A stretch of DNA of 64,000 nucleotides from Neotamlana sargassicola (GCF_020523965.1 NZ_JAJAPX010000001.1:682001-746000), one strand, 5' to 3'. Shown: positions 43,052 through 53,292, numbered from the stretch's first letter. Notes: a model not told the origin generated them from the letters alone. Numbers and translations: made by a program.

Positions 43052-45451
43052 ATGATACTTAATACAGAATTAGAATACAAAGGAAACTTATTTCCTTCCA
43101 AAATAATAAACTACGAAAAAAACCTTAATGTACTTTCTTTTACAGCCGATAATGGCGTTGTAATGCAAATTACGGTTCGCAGAGACAGTATACTTCGTTT
43201 TAGATATACAACTACAGGAATTTTTGAAAATGATTTTTCGTATGCCATTACAAAATACGCAAGTAGAGGGTATAATCATTTAGAAGTAGAAGAAGAAACC
43301 GAAGCTTACGTAATTACTACATCAAAATTAATATGTAAAGTTGCAAAAAGCGATATGCGTATTTCGTTATTCGACGCTGTTGATAACACACTAATTTGTG
43401 AAGACGAACTTGGTTTTCATTGGGAAGAAAGTTACGCATTTGGTGGCAACGTTGTAAAAATGTCAAAAACAGCGCAAGCAGGCGAATGTTATTACGGTTT
43501 AGGTGATAAGCCTGTTGATAATAATTTAAAAGGAAAACGTTTTGAAAACTGGGTAACCGATTCGTACGCCTATGGCAGAGACACCGACCCTATTTACAAG
43601 GCCATTCCGTTTTACACGGCATTACACAATAAAAAATCGTACGGTATATTTTTCGATAATACCTTCCGTTCATATTTCGATTTTTGTCACGAACGCCGTA
43701 ATATTACCAGTTTTTGGGCCCATGGTGGCGAAATGAATTATTACTTTATTTACGGCCCAGAAATGTCTGAAGTAGTAGAAAATTATACCGATTTAACCGG
43801 AAAACCACACGAAATGCCAGCGCTTTGGGCGCTTGGTTATCACCAATGTAAATGGAGCTACTATCCAGAATCGAAAGTAAAAGAAATAACAAGCAAATTT
43901 AGAGAACTAAAAATACCATGCGATGCTATTTATTTAGATATTGATTACATGGAAGGTTTCCGCTGTTTTACTTGGAGTAAAGAATATTTTCCAGACCCAA
44001 AACGCATGGTTAAAGAATTGGCTGACGATGGCTTTAAAACCATTGTAATTATAGATCCTGGAATAAAAATAGACATGGATTATTCGGTGTTTAAAGAAGG
44101 TTTAGATAAAGACTATTTCTGTAAACGTGCCGATGGCCCATACATGAAAGGTAAAGTATGGCCAGGCGAATGCTATTTCCCAGATTTTACCAATCCCGAA
44201 GTACGCGATTGGTGGTCTGATTTATTTCAAGAACTTATTGAAGAAATTGGCGTAAAAGGCGTTTGGAACGATATGAACGAACCAGCTGTAATGGATGTTC
44301 CTGGAAAATCGTTTCCAGACGATGTAAGACACGATTACGATGGTAACCAATGCAGCCACCGTAAGGCTCATAACGTTTATGGTATGCAAATGGCGCGTGC
44401 TACTTACCAGGGTTTAAAAAAATTCTCGTACCCTAAACGTCCGTTTGTAATTACCAGAGCCGCTTATTCTGGTACGCAACGTTACACTTCAAGTTGGACT
44501 GGCGATAATATTGCCACTTGGGATCATTTAAATATTGCTAATTTACAAGCACAACGTATGGCCATGTCTGGATTTTCGTTTATTGGATCGGATATTGGTG
44601 GTTTTGCCGAACAACCTAATGGAGAGCTTTATGCACGTTGGATACAATTAGGTATTTTTCATCCGTTTTGTCGTACGCATTCGTCGGGCGATCACGGCGA
44701 CCAAGAGCCTTGGGCATTTGGCGATACTATAACCAATGTAGTTAAAAAATTTATTGAGCTACGCTATCAATTATTACCATACTTATACACGGCCTTTTGG
44801 CGCCATGTAAGCGACGGAATTCCTATTTTAAAGTCGTTGGTATTATACGATCAAGAAGATTCGCAAACCCATTATAGAAACGACGAATTTATTTTTGGTG
44901 AAAAAATACTAGTTTGCCCAGTAAATGCTCCTAACCAAAAAGGACGACGCATGTATTTCCCGTTTGGAAGATGGTATAATTTATGGACGGACGAAATTGT
45001 AACAGGTGGCCAAGAAATGTGGGTTGATGCCGATTTAGATAGTATGCCTATTTTTGTTAGCGAAGGCGCCATTATTCCAAAATACCCAATACAACAATAC
45101 GTTGGCGAAAAAACGATTGAAGAACTTACCCTAGATGTTTATTATAAACTAGGTAAAGAAACCTCCCAAGTTTACGAAGATGCAGGCGACGGTTACGATT
45201 ATATAAAAGGCCGTTACAGCTTACGCGATTTTAAACTTACTGGGAAAGAAGACGAACTTATTATACAACAATTTAAAACAGGTAAATACATTACTACCTA
45301 TAAAACGTTTAAACTTAATTTACATGGGTTGCCATTTAAAATTAAAAAAATTGAAATAGATAATGTTTTAATTCCCGTAGAAGACCTAGTTTATAGTAGT
45401 AATACTTTAGTGCTAGATAAAGAATTTACAGAGCTTCATATTATGGCGTAG
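43052..45451 (+). CDS. Glycoside hydrolase family 31 alpha-glucosidase
   Basis: 799 residues. GH31 motifs: WALGYHQCKWSYYPESKVKEI, nucleophile Asp-407 in WNDMNEPAV, acid/base Asp-485 in SWTGDN, then GFSFIGSDIGGFAEQP and RTHSSGDHGDQEPW. Substrates for GH31 include maltose-type alpha-1,4-glucosides. No signal peptide is seen, so it is probably cytoplasmic; placement behind glgABC suggests breakdown of glycogen-derived oligosaccharides. A terminator separates it from glgB. Confidence 0.93.
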   Translation: MILNTELEYKGNLFPSKIINYEKNLNVLSFTADNGVVMQITVRRDSILRFRYTTTGIFENDFSYAITKYASRGYNHLEVEEETEAYVITTSKLICKVAKSDMRISLFDAVDNTLICEDELGFHWEESYAFGGNVVKMSKTAQAGECYYGLGDKPVDNNLKGKRFENWVTDSYAYGRDTDPIYKAIPFYTALHNKKSYGIFFDNTFRSYFDFCHERRNITSFWAHGGEMNYYFIYGPEMSEVVENYTDLTGKPHEMPALWALGYHQCKWSYYPESKVKEITSKFRELKIPCDAIYLDIDYMEGFRCFTWSKEYFPDPKRMVKELADDGFKTIVIIDPGIKIDMDYSVFKEGLDKDYFCKRADGPYMKGKVWPGECYFPDFTNPEVRDWWSDLFQELIEEIGVKGVWNDMNEPAVMDVPGKSFPDDVRHDYDGNQCSHRKAHNVYGMQMARATYQGLKKFSYPKRPFVITRAAYSGTQRYTSSWTGDNIATWDHLNIANLQAQRMAMSGFSFIGSDIGGFAEQPNGELYARWIQLGIFHPFCRTHSSGDHGDQEPWAFGDTITNVVKKFIELRYQLLPYLYTAFWRHVSDGIPILKSLVLYDQEDSQTHYRNDEFIFGEKILVCPVNAPNQKGRRMYFPFGRWYNLWTDEIVTGGQEMWVDADLDSMPIFVSEGAIIPKYPIQQYVGEKTIEELTLDVYYKLGKETSQVYEDAGDGYDYIKGRYSLRDFKLTGKEDELIIQQFKTGKYITTYKTFKLNLHGLPFKIKKIEIDNVLIPVEDLVYSSNTLVLDKEFTELHIMA

Positions 45452-45480
45452 TACTAAGAAAAGAATTTATATCACATTAT

Positions 45481-45517
45481 AAAAAGCTTCAAACGTTTAA
45501 TTTGAAGCTTTTTTTTA
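45481..45517 (+). terminator. Terminator after the GH31 gene
   Basis: Thirteen-base perfect stem (45481-45493 with 45501-45513), loop of seven bases, and a T run. Confidence 0.85.
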
Positions 45518-45619
45518 TTCTTTTCGTAACAAATTACTATTAACCCTTTGCTCTCCTATATTTTAATACATATCAATTACTTTGTAGTAAGCTTCCAATT
45601 TCTTCAAAAGAAATAGCTA

Positions 45620-45627
45620 TAATTTTG
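45620..45627 (+). promoter_or_regulatory. -7 promoter element TAATTTTG of the 204-residue gene
   Basis: Perfect TAnnTTTG followed by C, 57 bases before the ATG at 45685. Confidence 0.5.
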
Positions 45628-45684
45628 CAATATAAATTTACTTTTACATCTTAATTTACACTAAAAAATTTCAAACATTCATTT

Positions 45685-46299
45685 ATGAAAACCAAATTAT
45701 CAGCCCTTTTTTTACTTCCATTTATCTCTTTTTCTCAAGATGTTATTACAAATATCGATGGTTCCACTATTAATGCTAAAATTTTAGAAATAAGTAAAAA
45801 TGAAATAAAATATAAAAAAACAAACTATCTGGATGGCCCATTAATTATAATTGATAAAAAAGACATATCCCAAATAAAGTATGAAAATGGAGACATAGAA
45901 ATATTTCAACAAACAACATCGGATAAAGAAAAAGTATATGCAGAAAAAGAAAAAAGTGATATTTCTAGTATTTTTAATAAAGGCAATAAAGTTTTTTTAG
46001 AAAAAAGTGATGACGCTAATAATGATGCTTTAGAGTATTTTAAAAATTCACTAAAAAAATGGAACTATTGGCAAATAGTTGAAAATAAATCTGATGCCGA
46101 TTTTATCATTGTTTTTTCATTAAAAAAGAAACTTATGGGAGATAGAAAAGTAAAAGCCACCCTTTTAACATTAAGCGGAAAAACTTACTTAGAAACCAAA
46201 AGTTATGCGGCAAGTCAATCGGCGTTTTCTGGATATAATGGCTCTAGAACCGCAGCAAACAGACTGGTTGAAAAGTACTTTGCTAAAAAGTTTAAATAA
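45685..46299 (+). CDS. Hypothetical exported protein
   Basis: 204 residues with a signal peptide (about 1-18, FISFSQ). The first half has the Bacteroidota pattern IxxxDGSTINAKILEISKNEIKYKKTNYLDGPLIIIDKKDISQIKYENGD, common in small periplasmic proteins. The second half (about 95-204) begins KGNKVFLEKSDDANNDALEYFKNSLKKWNYWQIV and looks like a lipoprotein-type domain of unknown role. Function unknown. It is bracketed by terminators, so it is a single-gene transcript. Confidence 0.75.
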   Translation: MKTKLSALFLLPFISFSQDVITNIDGSTINAKILEISKNEIKYKKTNYLDGPLIIIDKKDISQIKYENGDIEIFQQTTSDKEKVYAEKEKSDISSIFNKGNKVFLEKSDDANNDALEYFKNSLKKWNYWQIVENKSDADFIIVFSLKKKLMGDRKVKATLLTLSGKTYLETKSYAASQSAFSGYNGSRTAANRLVEKYFAKKFK

Positions 46300-46358
46300 T
46301 TTCTTTAACAAAAAAACATTCTTTAACAATATAAAAAAGTGCTTAAAAAGTGAAAAAA

Positions 46359-46395
46359 CTGTGATTCCTAAATAAAATAAGAATCACAGGTTTTT
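46359..46395. terminator. Bidirectional terminator between the 204-residue gene and the antiporter
   Basis: Stem CTGTGATTC/GAATCACAG (46359-46367 with 46381-46389) with T-rich sequence on both strands, between convergent genes. Confidence 0.75.
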
Positions 46396-46432
46396 CTATA
46401 TTTTTTAATACTTAAAGCAGTATTGTTTTACT

Positions 46433-48310
46433 TTACTCCTTACCCAACGAACTATTTTCAACTGTTGGTACTTTTTCAACATCAAAAGGTTTTCCAAGGT
46501 AAACCAATTGAAAACCATCTTTTATTTTTTCAACAATATTTAATCCAAAAGAGGAAATAATGTGTAATTCGCCTTCTATATCTTTAATAAATAAAGGAAT
46601 TATATCGTCGTCGTTATTAGTAATTTCAATAAGGCTTTCGTAATGCGCTTTATCGGTCAAATCAATCTCCTGAATACTTGGGTGACGACGCGAAAGCTCT
46701 AAAAGCGAATTAAAATCGTCGCGATGCGAAAATAATCCTTCTTTTGGATGATTACTAAAATCTTGATCGAGCATTTCCTGTGTGGTAATCAATCTAAACG
46801 AGCCATTTTCTCCAAATTGATTTCCAAATTTTTCAATAGCGTATTTGTTGATATCGGAATTTCCCGTTAAAGCCATTAAATAACCTACATCACTAAGTTC
46901 AATATTATCCATAAGCGTATCGGAATAAATATTGGTAGAAATAGCTTCAAGCCCAAGTTCACGTGCCTTTTCAATATTGCGTTCGTTACTATCAATTAAA
47001 ACCACATGGCGCCCATTGGTTTCTAAATAATGCCCAAGCAAGCGTGATACTTTCGAAGCACCAACTATTAAAATACCTCCAGATTTTTCTAAAAATACGC
47101 CAACCAATTTTGCAAATAATCTTGCCGTGGTTGCATTAAGTAAAACCGTTCCTAACACAATCATAAACACCAAAGGTGTAATGTATTTGGCATCGGTAAC
47201 GCCTTTATCGGCAAGTGTTAAACCAAATAACGAAGCTATACCTGCAGCTACTATTCCGCGCGGGCCAACCCAACTAATAAAAAGCTTTTCTTTAAGACGT
47301 AGTTTACTGCCTTGTGTACTTAAAAACACGCCAATTGGCCTAATTATAAAAACAACACAAGCAAACAAAATAGCCGCATTCCAATTATAAACAAGTAATA
47401 AATCTTCAAAATTTATATTGGCCGCAAGTAAAATAAATAAAATTGAAATTAATAAAACACTCAACGATTCTTTAAAATACAACAACTCTTTAAGGTAAGG
47501 CGATTTAGAATTTCCTAAAACCATGCCCATAACTACAACAGCCAATAAACCAGATTCGTGAGCAAAAACATCAGATAAAATAAAAACACCCAAAACCGCA
47601 GCTAAGGCAAATACATTAAGTAAATAATGTGGCACTAATTTTTTATTTATTATAAAGTTTAATGCGTGAGCAAATGTAAAGCCGAATGTAAAGCCGAATA
47701 AAACAATTTTTCCAAATTCAATTAAAGCCGTTTTTGTAAACTCGCCTCCTGCACCAACACTAATAAACTCGAATACCAAAACCGCAACAAGTGCTCCAAT
47801 TGGGTCTATTAAAATACCCTCCCATTTTAAAATAGCCGAAACATCTTTTTTTAAGGGAATGTTTCTTAAAATAGGTGTAATTACTGTGGGTCCCGTAACA
47901 ATTATTAAAGCCGAAAATAAAAAAGAAATTTCCCATGTTAAATAAAACACGTAGTGTGCCGCAATAGCAGCACCAAAAAAGGTTACAACAGAACCTAAGG
48001 TTATTAATTTTGTAATAACCGGTCCTACATTTTTAATTTCGTTAATTTTAAGTGTTAAGCCACCTTCAAAAAGAATAATACTAATGGCTAAAGAAACAAA
48101 ATAAAATAAGCTTTCGCCAGGAAATAAACCCTCTTTACCATTCCAAATTGGTTCAATCCATTTCGTTCCGTCGTGCGATAAATATTCGGCTGCAAAAGGG
48201 CCAACAAGTAGGCCTATTAAAATTAAAGGTAAAATAGCCGGAATTTTAAATTTCCATGCTACCCATTGTGCTAATATTCCTAAAATAATTATCCCTCCTA
48301 ATGCAACCAT
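46433..48310 (-). CDS. Cation/proton antiporter (CPA1 family) with TrkA-N (RCK) domain
   Basis: 625 residues. About twelve helices (1-400) with SALIIVTGPTVITPILRN and WEGILIDPIGALVAVLVFEF as the ion-binding region of Na+/H+ exchangers, and SWVGPRGIVAAGIASL in a later helix. The cytoplasmic tail has an NAD-binding RCK domain (about 412-520; GILIVGASKVSRLLGHYLETNGRHVVLIDSNERN) and a further segment. This is the fused antiporter-RCK arrangement for K+ or Na+ efflux. The ion is not determined. Confidence 0.9.
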   Translation of the reverse strand: MVALGGIIILGILAQWVAWKFKIPAILPLILIGLLVGPFAAEYLSHDGTKWIEPIWNGKEGLFPGESLFYFVSLAISIILFEGGLTLKINEIKNVGPVITKLITLGSVVTFFGAAIAAHYVFYLTWEISFLFSALIIVTGPTVITPILRNIPLKKDVSAILKWEGILIDPIGALVAVLVFEFISVGAGGEFTKTALIEFGKIVLFGFTFGFTFAHALNFIINKKLVPHYLLNVFALAAVLGVFILSDVFAHESGLLAVVVMGMVLGNSKSPYLKELLYFKESLSVLLISILFILLAANINFEDLLLVYNWNAAILFACVVFIIRPIGVFLSTQGSKLRLKEKLFISWVGPRGIVAAGIASLFGLTLADKGVTDAKYITPLVFMIVLGTVLLNATTARLFAKLVGVFLEKSGGILIVGASKVSRLLGHYLETNGRHVVLIDSNERNIEKARELGLEAISTNIYSDTLMDNIELSDVGYLMALTGNSDINKYAIEKFGNQFGENGSFRLITTQEMLDQDFSNHPKEGLFSHRDDFNSLLELSRRHPSIQEIDLTDKAHYESLIEITNNDDDIIPLFIKDIEGELHIISSFGLNIVEKIKDGFQLVYLGKPFDVEKVPTVENSSLGKE

Positions 48311-48476
48311 ATGTTAGTGTTATAAGCTACTAATTTAAAAAATTCTGCTAAGTTTAAGTTTTTTAATGCACATTGTTATAAATTTTTAGTATTTACCAAG
48401 CTATTAAAACTTTATATCTTAATAAATTCTTAACGTTTTTAAGCAATCGTACTAGATTTCTTAATTTTACATTCTT

Positions 48477-49337
48477 ATGAATTTATATCCTATAAATGCT
48501 GGTAATTTTAAGTTAGATGGTGGCGCTATGTTTGGCGTGGTTCCAAAATCGTTATGGCAGCGTACCAATCCGGCCGATGCTAATAACATGATTGATTTAA
48601 CTGCCCGTTGTTTATTAATTGAAGATGGTGACCGCCTTATTTTGATTGATACCGGCATGGGTAATAAACAATCGGATAAATTTTTTAGTTATTATTACCA
48701 ATGGGGTGGATTTAATTTAGATAGTTCTTTAAAAAAACATGGATTTCATCGCGATGATATAACCGATGTGTTTTTAACCCATTTACATTTCGACCATTGT
48801 GGCGGATGCATACAATGGAACAAAAACAAAACAGGCTACGAAACGGCTTTTAAAAATGCCCATTTTTGGAGTAACCAAAACCATTGGCAATGGGCAACAC
48901 AACCAAATGCACGCGAAAAAGCATCGTTTTTAAAAGAAAATATTTTACCAATAGAAGAAAGTGGCCAATTAAAATTTACAAACATTCCAGAAAGCGACTT
49001 ACTTAAAAACTCTCAGCTTGGTTTCGATATTTTTTTCGCCAATGGCCATACCGATAAACAAATGATTCCTATTATTAATTACAAAGGCAAAACCATAGTT
49101 TTTATGGCCGATTTATTGCCAACTGTTGGGCATTTACCATTACCCTATGTTATGGGTTACGATACCAGACCGCTTTTAACGCTCACAGAAAAGCAAAAAT
49201 TTTTAAATATAGCCGCAGATAATAATTATTATCTATTTTTAGAACACGACGCTCATAACGAAATAATTACAGTAAAACATACCGATAAAGGCGTTAGGCT
49301 AAACGAAACGTTTGAAACAACAGATATATTTAGTTAA
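48477..49337 (+). CDS. MBL-fold metallo-hydrolase
   Basis: 286 residues. Metal motif THLHFDHCGG (HxHxDH-type), further ligands in ANGHTDKQMIP, MADLLPTVGHLP and FLEHDAHNE. Related proteins include quorum-quenching lactonases and sulfatase-like hydrolases, but substrate cannot be told. No signal peptide. The S8 peptidase gene follows 27 bases later. Confidence 0.88.
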   Translation: MNLYPINAGNFKLDGGAMFGVVPKSLWQRTNPADANNMIDLTARCLLIEDGDRLILIDTGMGNKQSDKFFSYYYQWGGFNLDSSLKKHGFHRDDITDVFLTHLHFDHCGGCIQWNKNKTGYETAFKNAHFWSNQNHWQWATQPNAREKASFLKENILPIEESGQLKFTNIPESDLLKNSQLGFDIFFANGHTDKQMIPIINYKGKTIVFMADLLPTVGHLPLPYVMGYDTRPLLTLTEKQKFLNIAADNNYYLFLEHDAHNEIITVKHTDKGVRLNETFETTDIFS

Positions 49338-49364
49338 ATTATAAGATAAACTCAAAATAAACAA

Positions 49365-50975
49365 ATGAAAATTATTAAACCCTTATTCACTTCTGCCGTA
49401 TTTTCGGCAGTATTATTTGGCTGCGGTACCGGAGCTAACATAATTTCTACACCACCAGAAAATATTGATACCTCACCTTTAAAAGTTTCGGAACTAACAG
49501 AAACCGAAAAGCATAATTGGGGCCATTTAGACATGATTGCCGATACCATTCCTGGTATGAGTGTAGATAAAGCTTACGCTGAAATTATTAAGAACAAAAA
49601 AGGGAAAAAAATTATTGTTGCTGTAATTGATTCTGGAATCGATATTGACCACGAAGATTTAAATGATGTTATATGGACGAATGAAGATGAAATACCAAAC
49701 AACGGAAAAGACGACGATAATAACGGTTATGTTGATGATATTCATGGCTGGAATTTTCTTGGTGAAGGCTATAACGAACAATTAGAATATGTTAGAATTG
49801 TAGCTAGCGGAGATACTAGCAATCCAGATTATGCTGCCGCTAAGGCCGAATACGATTCGCAATACCAAACTTGGTTAGGACGTAAAACACAATACGACCA
49901 AATTTACCAGCAAATTATGGCTGCAGACCAAATTTTAGCAAAAGCTACAGGTAAAGAAAAATACACTAAAGAAGATGTTAATGCTATTGAAAGTGAAGAT
50001 GAAAAAGTAAATCAAGCAAAACAAATGGCACAATACATATTTAGTAATGGTATGGAATCGATGGATGAAGCCAAAGAAGAAATTAATTCTGGTTTAGAAC
50101 AAATTAACGAACGTTTAAACTATAACCTTAATAAATCGTTTACAGGTCGCGTAAATGGTGATAATCCAGACGATTTATCTACAAAATTCTACGGTGACGG
50201 AAATGTAAAACCAACTGTGAAAAGTGAAAGCCATGGTACACACGTAGCCGGAATTATTGCTGCAGAACGTAATAATGGCTTAGGTGCAAATGGTGTAGCT
50301 AACAACGTAGAAATTATGAGTATTAGAACCGTGCCTAACGGAGACGAATACGATAAAGATGTAGCACTTGCTATTCGCTATGCTGTTGATAATGGTGCTT
50401 CTGTAATTAACGGAAGTTTTGGTAAAAGTTTTTCAACGCATAGCGATTGGGTACGCGATGCCATTGCTTATGCAAGTGAAAAAGATGTAGTTTTTGTTCA
50501 TGCAGCAGGTAACGATAGTAAAGATGTAGATACAGAACCTAATTTTCCAGACGATAACATAAATGGTGAAGAAATATCGAACACCTACATTCGTGTAGGC
50601 GCATTGGCTCCAAAATATGGTTCAAACTTAGTAGCTGGTTTTTCTAACTATGGGAAACAAAATGTCGATGTTTTTGCTCCAGGAGCAAGCGTTTATTCTA
50701 CAACTCCAGAAAACGAATACGATACCAAAGGCGGAACATCTATGGCAGCGCCTGCTGTTGCTGGGGTTGCTGCTTTAATTCGTTCTTATTACCCTACTTT
50801 AAAAGCTTCACAGGTAAAACAAATTATTATGGACTCTGGCTTAGCTTTAACACCAAAAGTTATTGTTGGTGGCAATAGCAGTGATATTCGTCCGTTTGCC
50901 GAATTATCAAAATCTGGTAAAATAGTAAATGCTTTTAACGCATTAATAATGGCTTCAAAAGTAGCCGCTCAATAA
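49365..50975 (+). CDS. Subtilisin-type (S8) serine peptidase, lipoprotein, with long insertion
   Basis: 536 residues. Lipobox LFGCG puts a lipid anchor at Cys-20. Triad Asp-89 (VIDSGIDIDH), His-290 (SHGTHVAGI), Ser-459 (GGTSMAAPAVAG). About 200 residues separate Asp and His, where most subtilases have about 40; the insert holds Ca-site-like EIPNNGKDDDNNGYVDDIHGWNF, then a helical, charged stretch (about 150-265). It is followed 12 bases later by the M1 aminopeptidase lipoprotein gene, so both peptidases are likely co-expressed for peptide degradation at the cell surface. Confidence 0.92.
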   Translation: MKIIKPLFTSAVFSAVLFGCGTGANIISTPPENIDTSPLKVSELTETEKHNWGHLDMIADTIPGMSVDKAYAEIIKNKKGKKIIVAVIDSGIDIDHEDLNDVIWTNEDEIPNNGKDDDNNGYVDDIHGWNFLGEGYNEQLEYVRIVASGDTSNPDYAAAKAEYDSQYQTWLGRKTQYDQIYQQIMAADQILAKATGKEKYTKEDVNAIESEDEKVNQAKQMAQYIFSNGMESMDEAKEEINSGLEQINERLNYNLNKSFTGRVNGDNPDDLSTKFYGDGNVKPTVKSESHGTHVAGIIAAERNNGLGANGVANNVEIMSIRTVPNGDEYDKDVALAIRYAVDNGASVINGSFGKSFSTHSDWVRDAIAYASEKDVVFVHAAGNDSKDVDTEPNFPDDNINGEEISNTYIRVGALAPKYGSNLVAGFSNYGKQNVDVFAPGASVYSTTPENEYDTKGGTSMAAPAVAGVAALIRSYYPTLKASQVKQIIMDSGLALTPKVIVGGNSSDIRPFAELSKSGKIVNAFNALIMASKVAAQ

Positions 50976-50987
50976 AAAATTATTATT

Positions 50988-52808
50988 ATGAAACGTTTTT
51001 TTATATCGCTTTTAAGCCTGTTTTTTTTATTATCCTGTGGTGGAGGTAAAGGCGCTGCTTCTAATAAAGCAACACCTCCAAATACGCCAAAAACACCAAT
51101 AATTTCGAACGTAAATTCTGGATACTGGCAACAACATGTAGATTACAAAATGGAAATTGATATGGATGTAAACACCTATCAATATCAAGGAAAACAGCAA
51201 TTGGTTTACACCAATAATTCACCAGATGTTTTAAACAAAGTATTCTATCATTTATACTTTAATGCTTTTCAACCTGGTAGCGAAATGGATGTACGTTCGC
51301 GTACAATTGCAGATCCAGACCGTCGTGTTGAAGATAGAATTAGCAAACTTAAGCCTAACGAAATTGGTTATATAAACGTTAATTCTTTAAAACAAAACGG
51401 AACCATTTTAAAACACGAAACTGTGGGTACCGTTTTAGAAGTTGAATTAGCAAAACCTATTCAACCTGGCGAAAAAGTTACCTTCGATATGGTTTTTGAT
51501 GCCCAAGTGCCTGTACAAATTCGTCGTTCTGGTAGAAACAACAAAGAAGGTGTTGCACTTTCCATGACACAATGGTACCCAAAATTAGCCGAATACGATT
51601 TTGAAGGTTGGCATGCAGACCCATATATTGGTCGTGAATTTCACGGGGTTTGGGGTAATTTTGATGTAAAACTAACAATAGATAAAAATTATGTTGTTGG
51701 TGGTACAGGTTACTTACAAGGAGAGCCATCTGTAAAAGGCAATAAAAAAACCATGCATTTTAAGGCTCCAAAGGTACACGATTTTACTTGGGCGGCAGAT
51801 CCAGAATATATTCACGATACCTTACAAATGGAAAATGGTCCATTGCTTAATTTTTACTACAAAAAAACACTTCCGGAAGAAAATTTAAAATTCTGGAAAG
51901 AATTTCAACCTAAAGCTGCGGCGTTAATTAAATATTACTCCGAGCACGTTGGTAAATATCCTTACAAACAATACTCTGTAATTCAAGGTGGTGATGGCGG
52001 TATGGAATATGCTATGTGTACTTTAATTACTGGTGAACGTAGTTTTGGTAGTTTAGTTGGTGTTACAGCTCACGAAATGGCACATACTTGGTTTCAATTT
52101 TTACTAGCGAGCAACGAGGCAAAACACGAGTGGATGGACGAGGGTTTTACAAGTTACATTAGTGATTTAGCAATGAACGAAGTTATGGAGACTAATAAAG
52201 AAAATCCAACTGCTGGCGCTTACAGAAACTACCTGTATTTAGCTAAATCTGGTAAAGAGCAACCGTTAACTACACATGCCGATAGATATGCTTACAATCA
52301 AGCTTACAGTATTTCGGCTTACAGTAAAGGTGAAGTGTTTTTAGCTCAATTAGGTTATATAATTGGAGAAGAAAACTTAAAGAAAACCATAAAAAAATAT
52401 TTTACCGATTTTTCTTTTAAACACCCAAAACCATTAGATATTGTTAGAACTGCCGAAAGAGTTTCTGGTTTAGAACTCGATTGGTATTTAATAGATTTTG
52501 GACAAACAACAAACACTATAGATTACGGTATTACATCTATTGAAGATAAAACTATAACTTTAGAGCGTATTGGTTTAATGCCAATGCCTATAGATTTAAC
52601 AGTAACCTACACCGATGGTACAACACAAAATTATTACATACCATTACAAATGATGCGTGGGGAAAAACCAACCACTGCAACCCTTATAAAAGATTGGGCA
52701 TGGGCATATCCTACCTATACATTTAACGCAGAAAAATCGGTTAAAAGTGTACAAATTGACCCAAGTGGTTTAATGGCAGATATTAACCCAGAAAATAATA
52801 CGAAGTAG
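50988..52808 (+). CDS. M1 family zinc aminopeptidase, lipoprotein
   Basis: 606 residues. Lipobox LLSCG (Cys-17). The zinc site is complete: HEMAH as His-362, Glu-363, His-366, then Glu-385 after exactly 18 residues (MDEGF). The exopeptidase-type GGMEY motif in front reads GGDGGMEYAM. It removes N-terminal residues from peptides. It is co-transcribed with the subtilase gene and ends before a terminator. Confidence 0.93.
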   Translation: MKRFFISLLSLFFLLSCGGGKGAASNKATPPNTPKTPIISNVNSGYWQQHVDYKMEIDMDVNTYQYQGKQQLVYTNNSPDVLNKVFYHLYFNAFQPGSEMDVRSRTIADPDRRVEDRISKLKPNEIGYINVNSLKQNGTILKHETVGTVLEVELAKPIQPGEKVTFDMVFDAQVPVQIRRSGRNNKEGVALSMTQWYPKLAEYDFEGWHADPYIGREFHGVWGNFDVKLTIDKNYVVGGTGYLQGEPSVKGNKKTMHFKAPKVHDFTWAADPEYIHDTLQMENGPLLNFYYKKTLPEENLKFWKEFQPKAAALIKYYSEHVGKYPYKQYSVIQGGDGGMEYAMCTLITGERSFGSLVGVTAHEMAHTWFQFLLASNEAKHEWMDEGFTSYISDLAMNEVMETNKENPTAGAYRNYLYLAKSGKEQPLTTHADRYAYNQAYSISAYSKGEVFLAQLGYIIGEENLKKTIKKYFTDFSFKHPKPLDIVRTAERVSGLELDWYLIDFGQTTNTIDYGITSIEDKTITLERIGLMPMPIDLTVTYTDGTTQNYYIPLQMMRGEKPTTATLIKDWAWAYPTYTFNAEKSVKSVQIDPSGLMADINPENNTK

Positions 52809-52835
52809 ATTTAATTTTTATATTAATTTTAAAAA

Positions 52836-52862
52836 CCTTCTGTTAAAACAGAAGGTTTTTTA
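52836..52862 (+). terminator. Terminator after the M1 aminopeptidase gene
   Basis: Perfect stem CCTTCTGTT/AACAGAAGG with a two-base apex that in practice opens to a small loop, flanked by A runs and followed by a T run. Confidence 0.85.
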
Positions 52863-52877
52863 TTTTTATAATTTACA

Positions 52878-52885
52878 TACCTTTG
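52878..52885 (+). promoter_or_regulatory. -7 promoter element TACCTTTG of rnpA
   Basis: Perfect TAnnTTTG, 19 bases before the TTG start of rnpA. Confidence 0.55.
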
Positions 52886-52904
52886 GCAAATAAAAGCACA
52901 ATAA

Positions 52905-53279
52905 TTGCGTCTTACCTACCCTAAAAACGAAAAATTAAAAAGCAAAACGCTTATCGACGAACTATTTTCCAGCGGTAAATCGGTTTCGGCCTACCCTTTG
53001 CGTTTAGTATATTTACCAACAACATTTAACGAAAATGTACAGGCTAAAACAGGTGTTTCGGTAAGTAAGCGTAATTTTAAAACTGCGGTAGCTAGAAATC
53101 GTATAAAACGTTTAATGCGTGAAGCTTATAGATTAAATAAACCCGATATATTTAACAATTTATCAACGCCACATGCGTTTATGATTTTGTACATTGGTAA
53201 AGAAATACCAAGCTTTAACCTTGTAAATACTAAAATGAAGCAACTTTTCGAGAAATTTTCGAATAAAAGCCAAGCCTAA
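52905..53279 (+). CDS. rnpA: Ribonuclease P protein component (TTG start)
   Basis: 124 residues from a TTG. The N-terminus (M)RLTYPKNEKLKSKTLIDELFSSGKS lines up with relatives that begin M-F-T-Y-P-K, so the TTG is accepted; no ATG lies upstream after the promoter. The RNR motif reads AVARNRIKRLMREAYR. It is the protein subunit of RNase P, which processes tRNA 5' ends. In this genome it is next to an S41 protease instead of rpmH, as in many Flavobacteriaceae. Confidence 0.95.
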   Translation: MRLTYPKNEKLKSKTLIDELFSSGKSVSAYPLRLVYLPTTFNENVQAKTGVSVSKRNFKTAVARNRIKRLMREAYRLNKPDIFNNLSTPHAFMILYIGKEIPSFNLVNTKMKQLFEKFSNKSQA

Positions 53280-53292
53280 TAAAAATTCGTTC

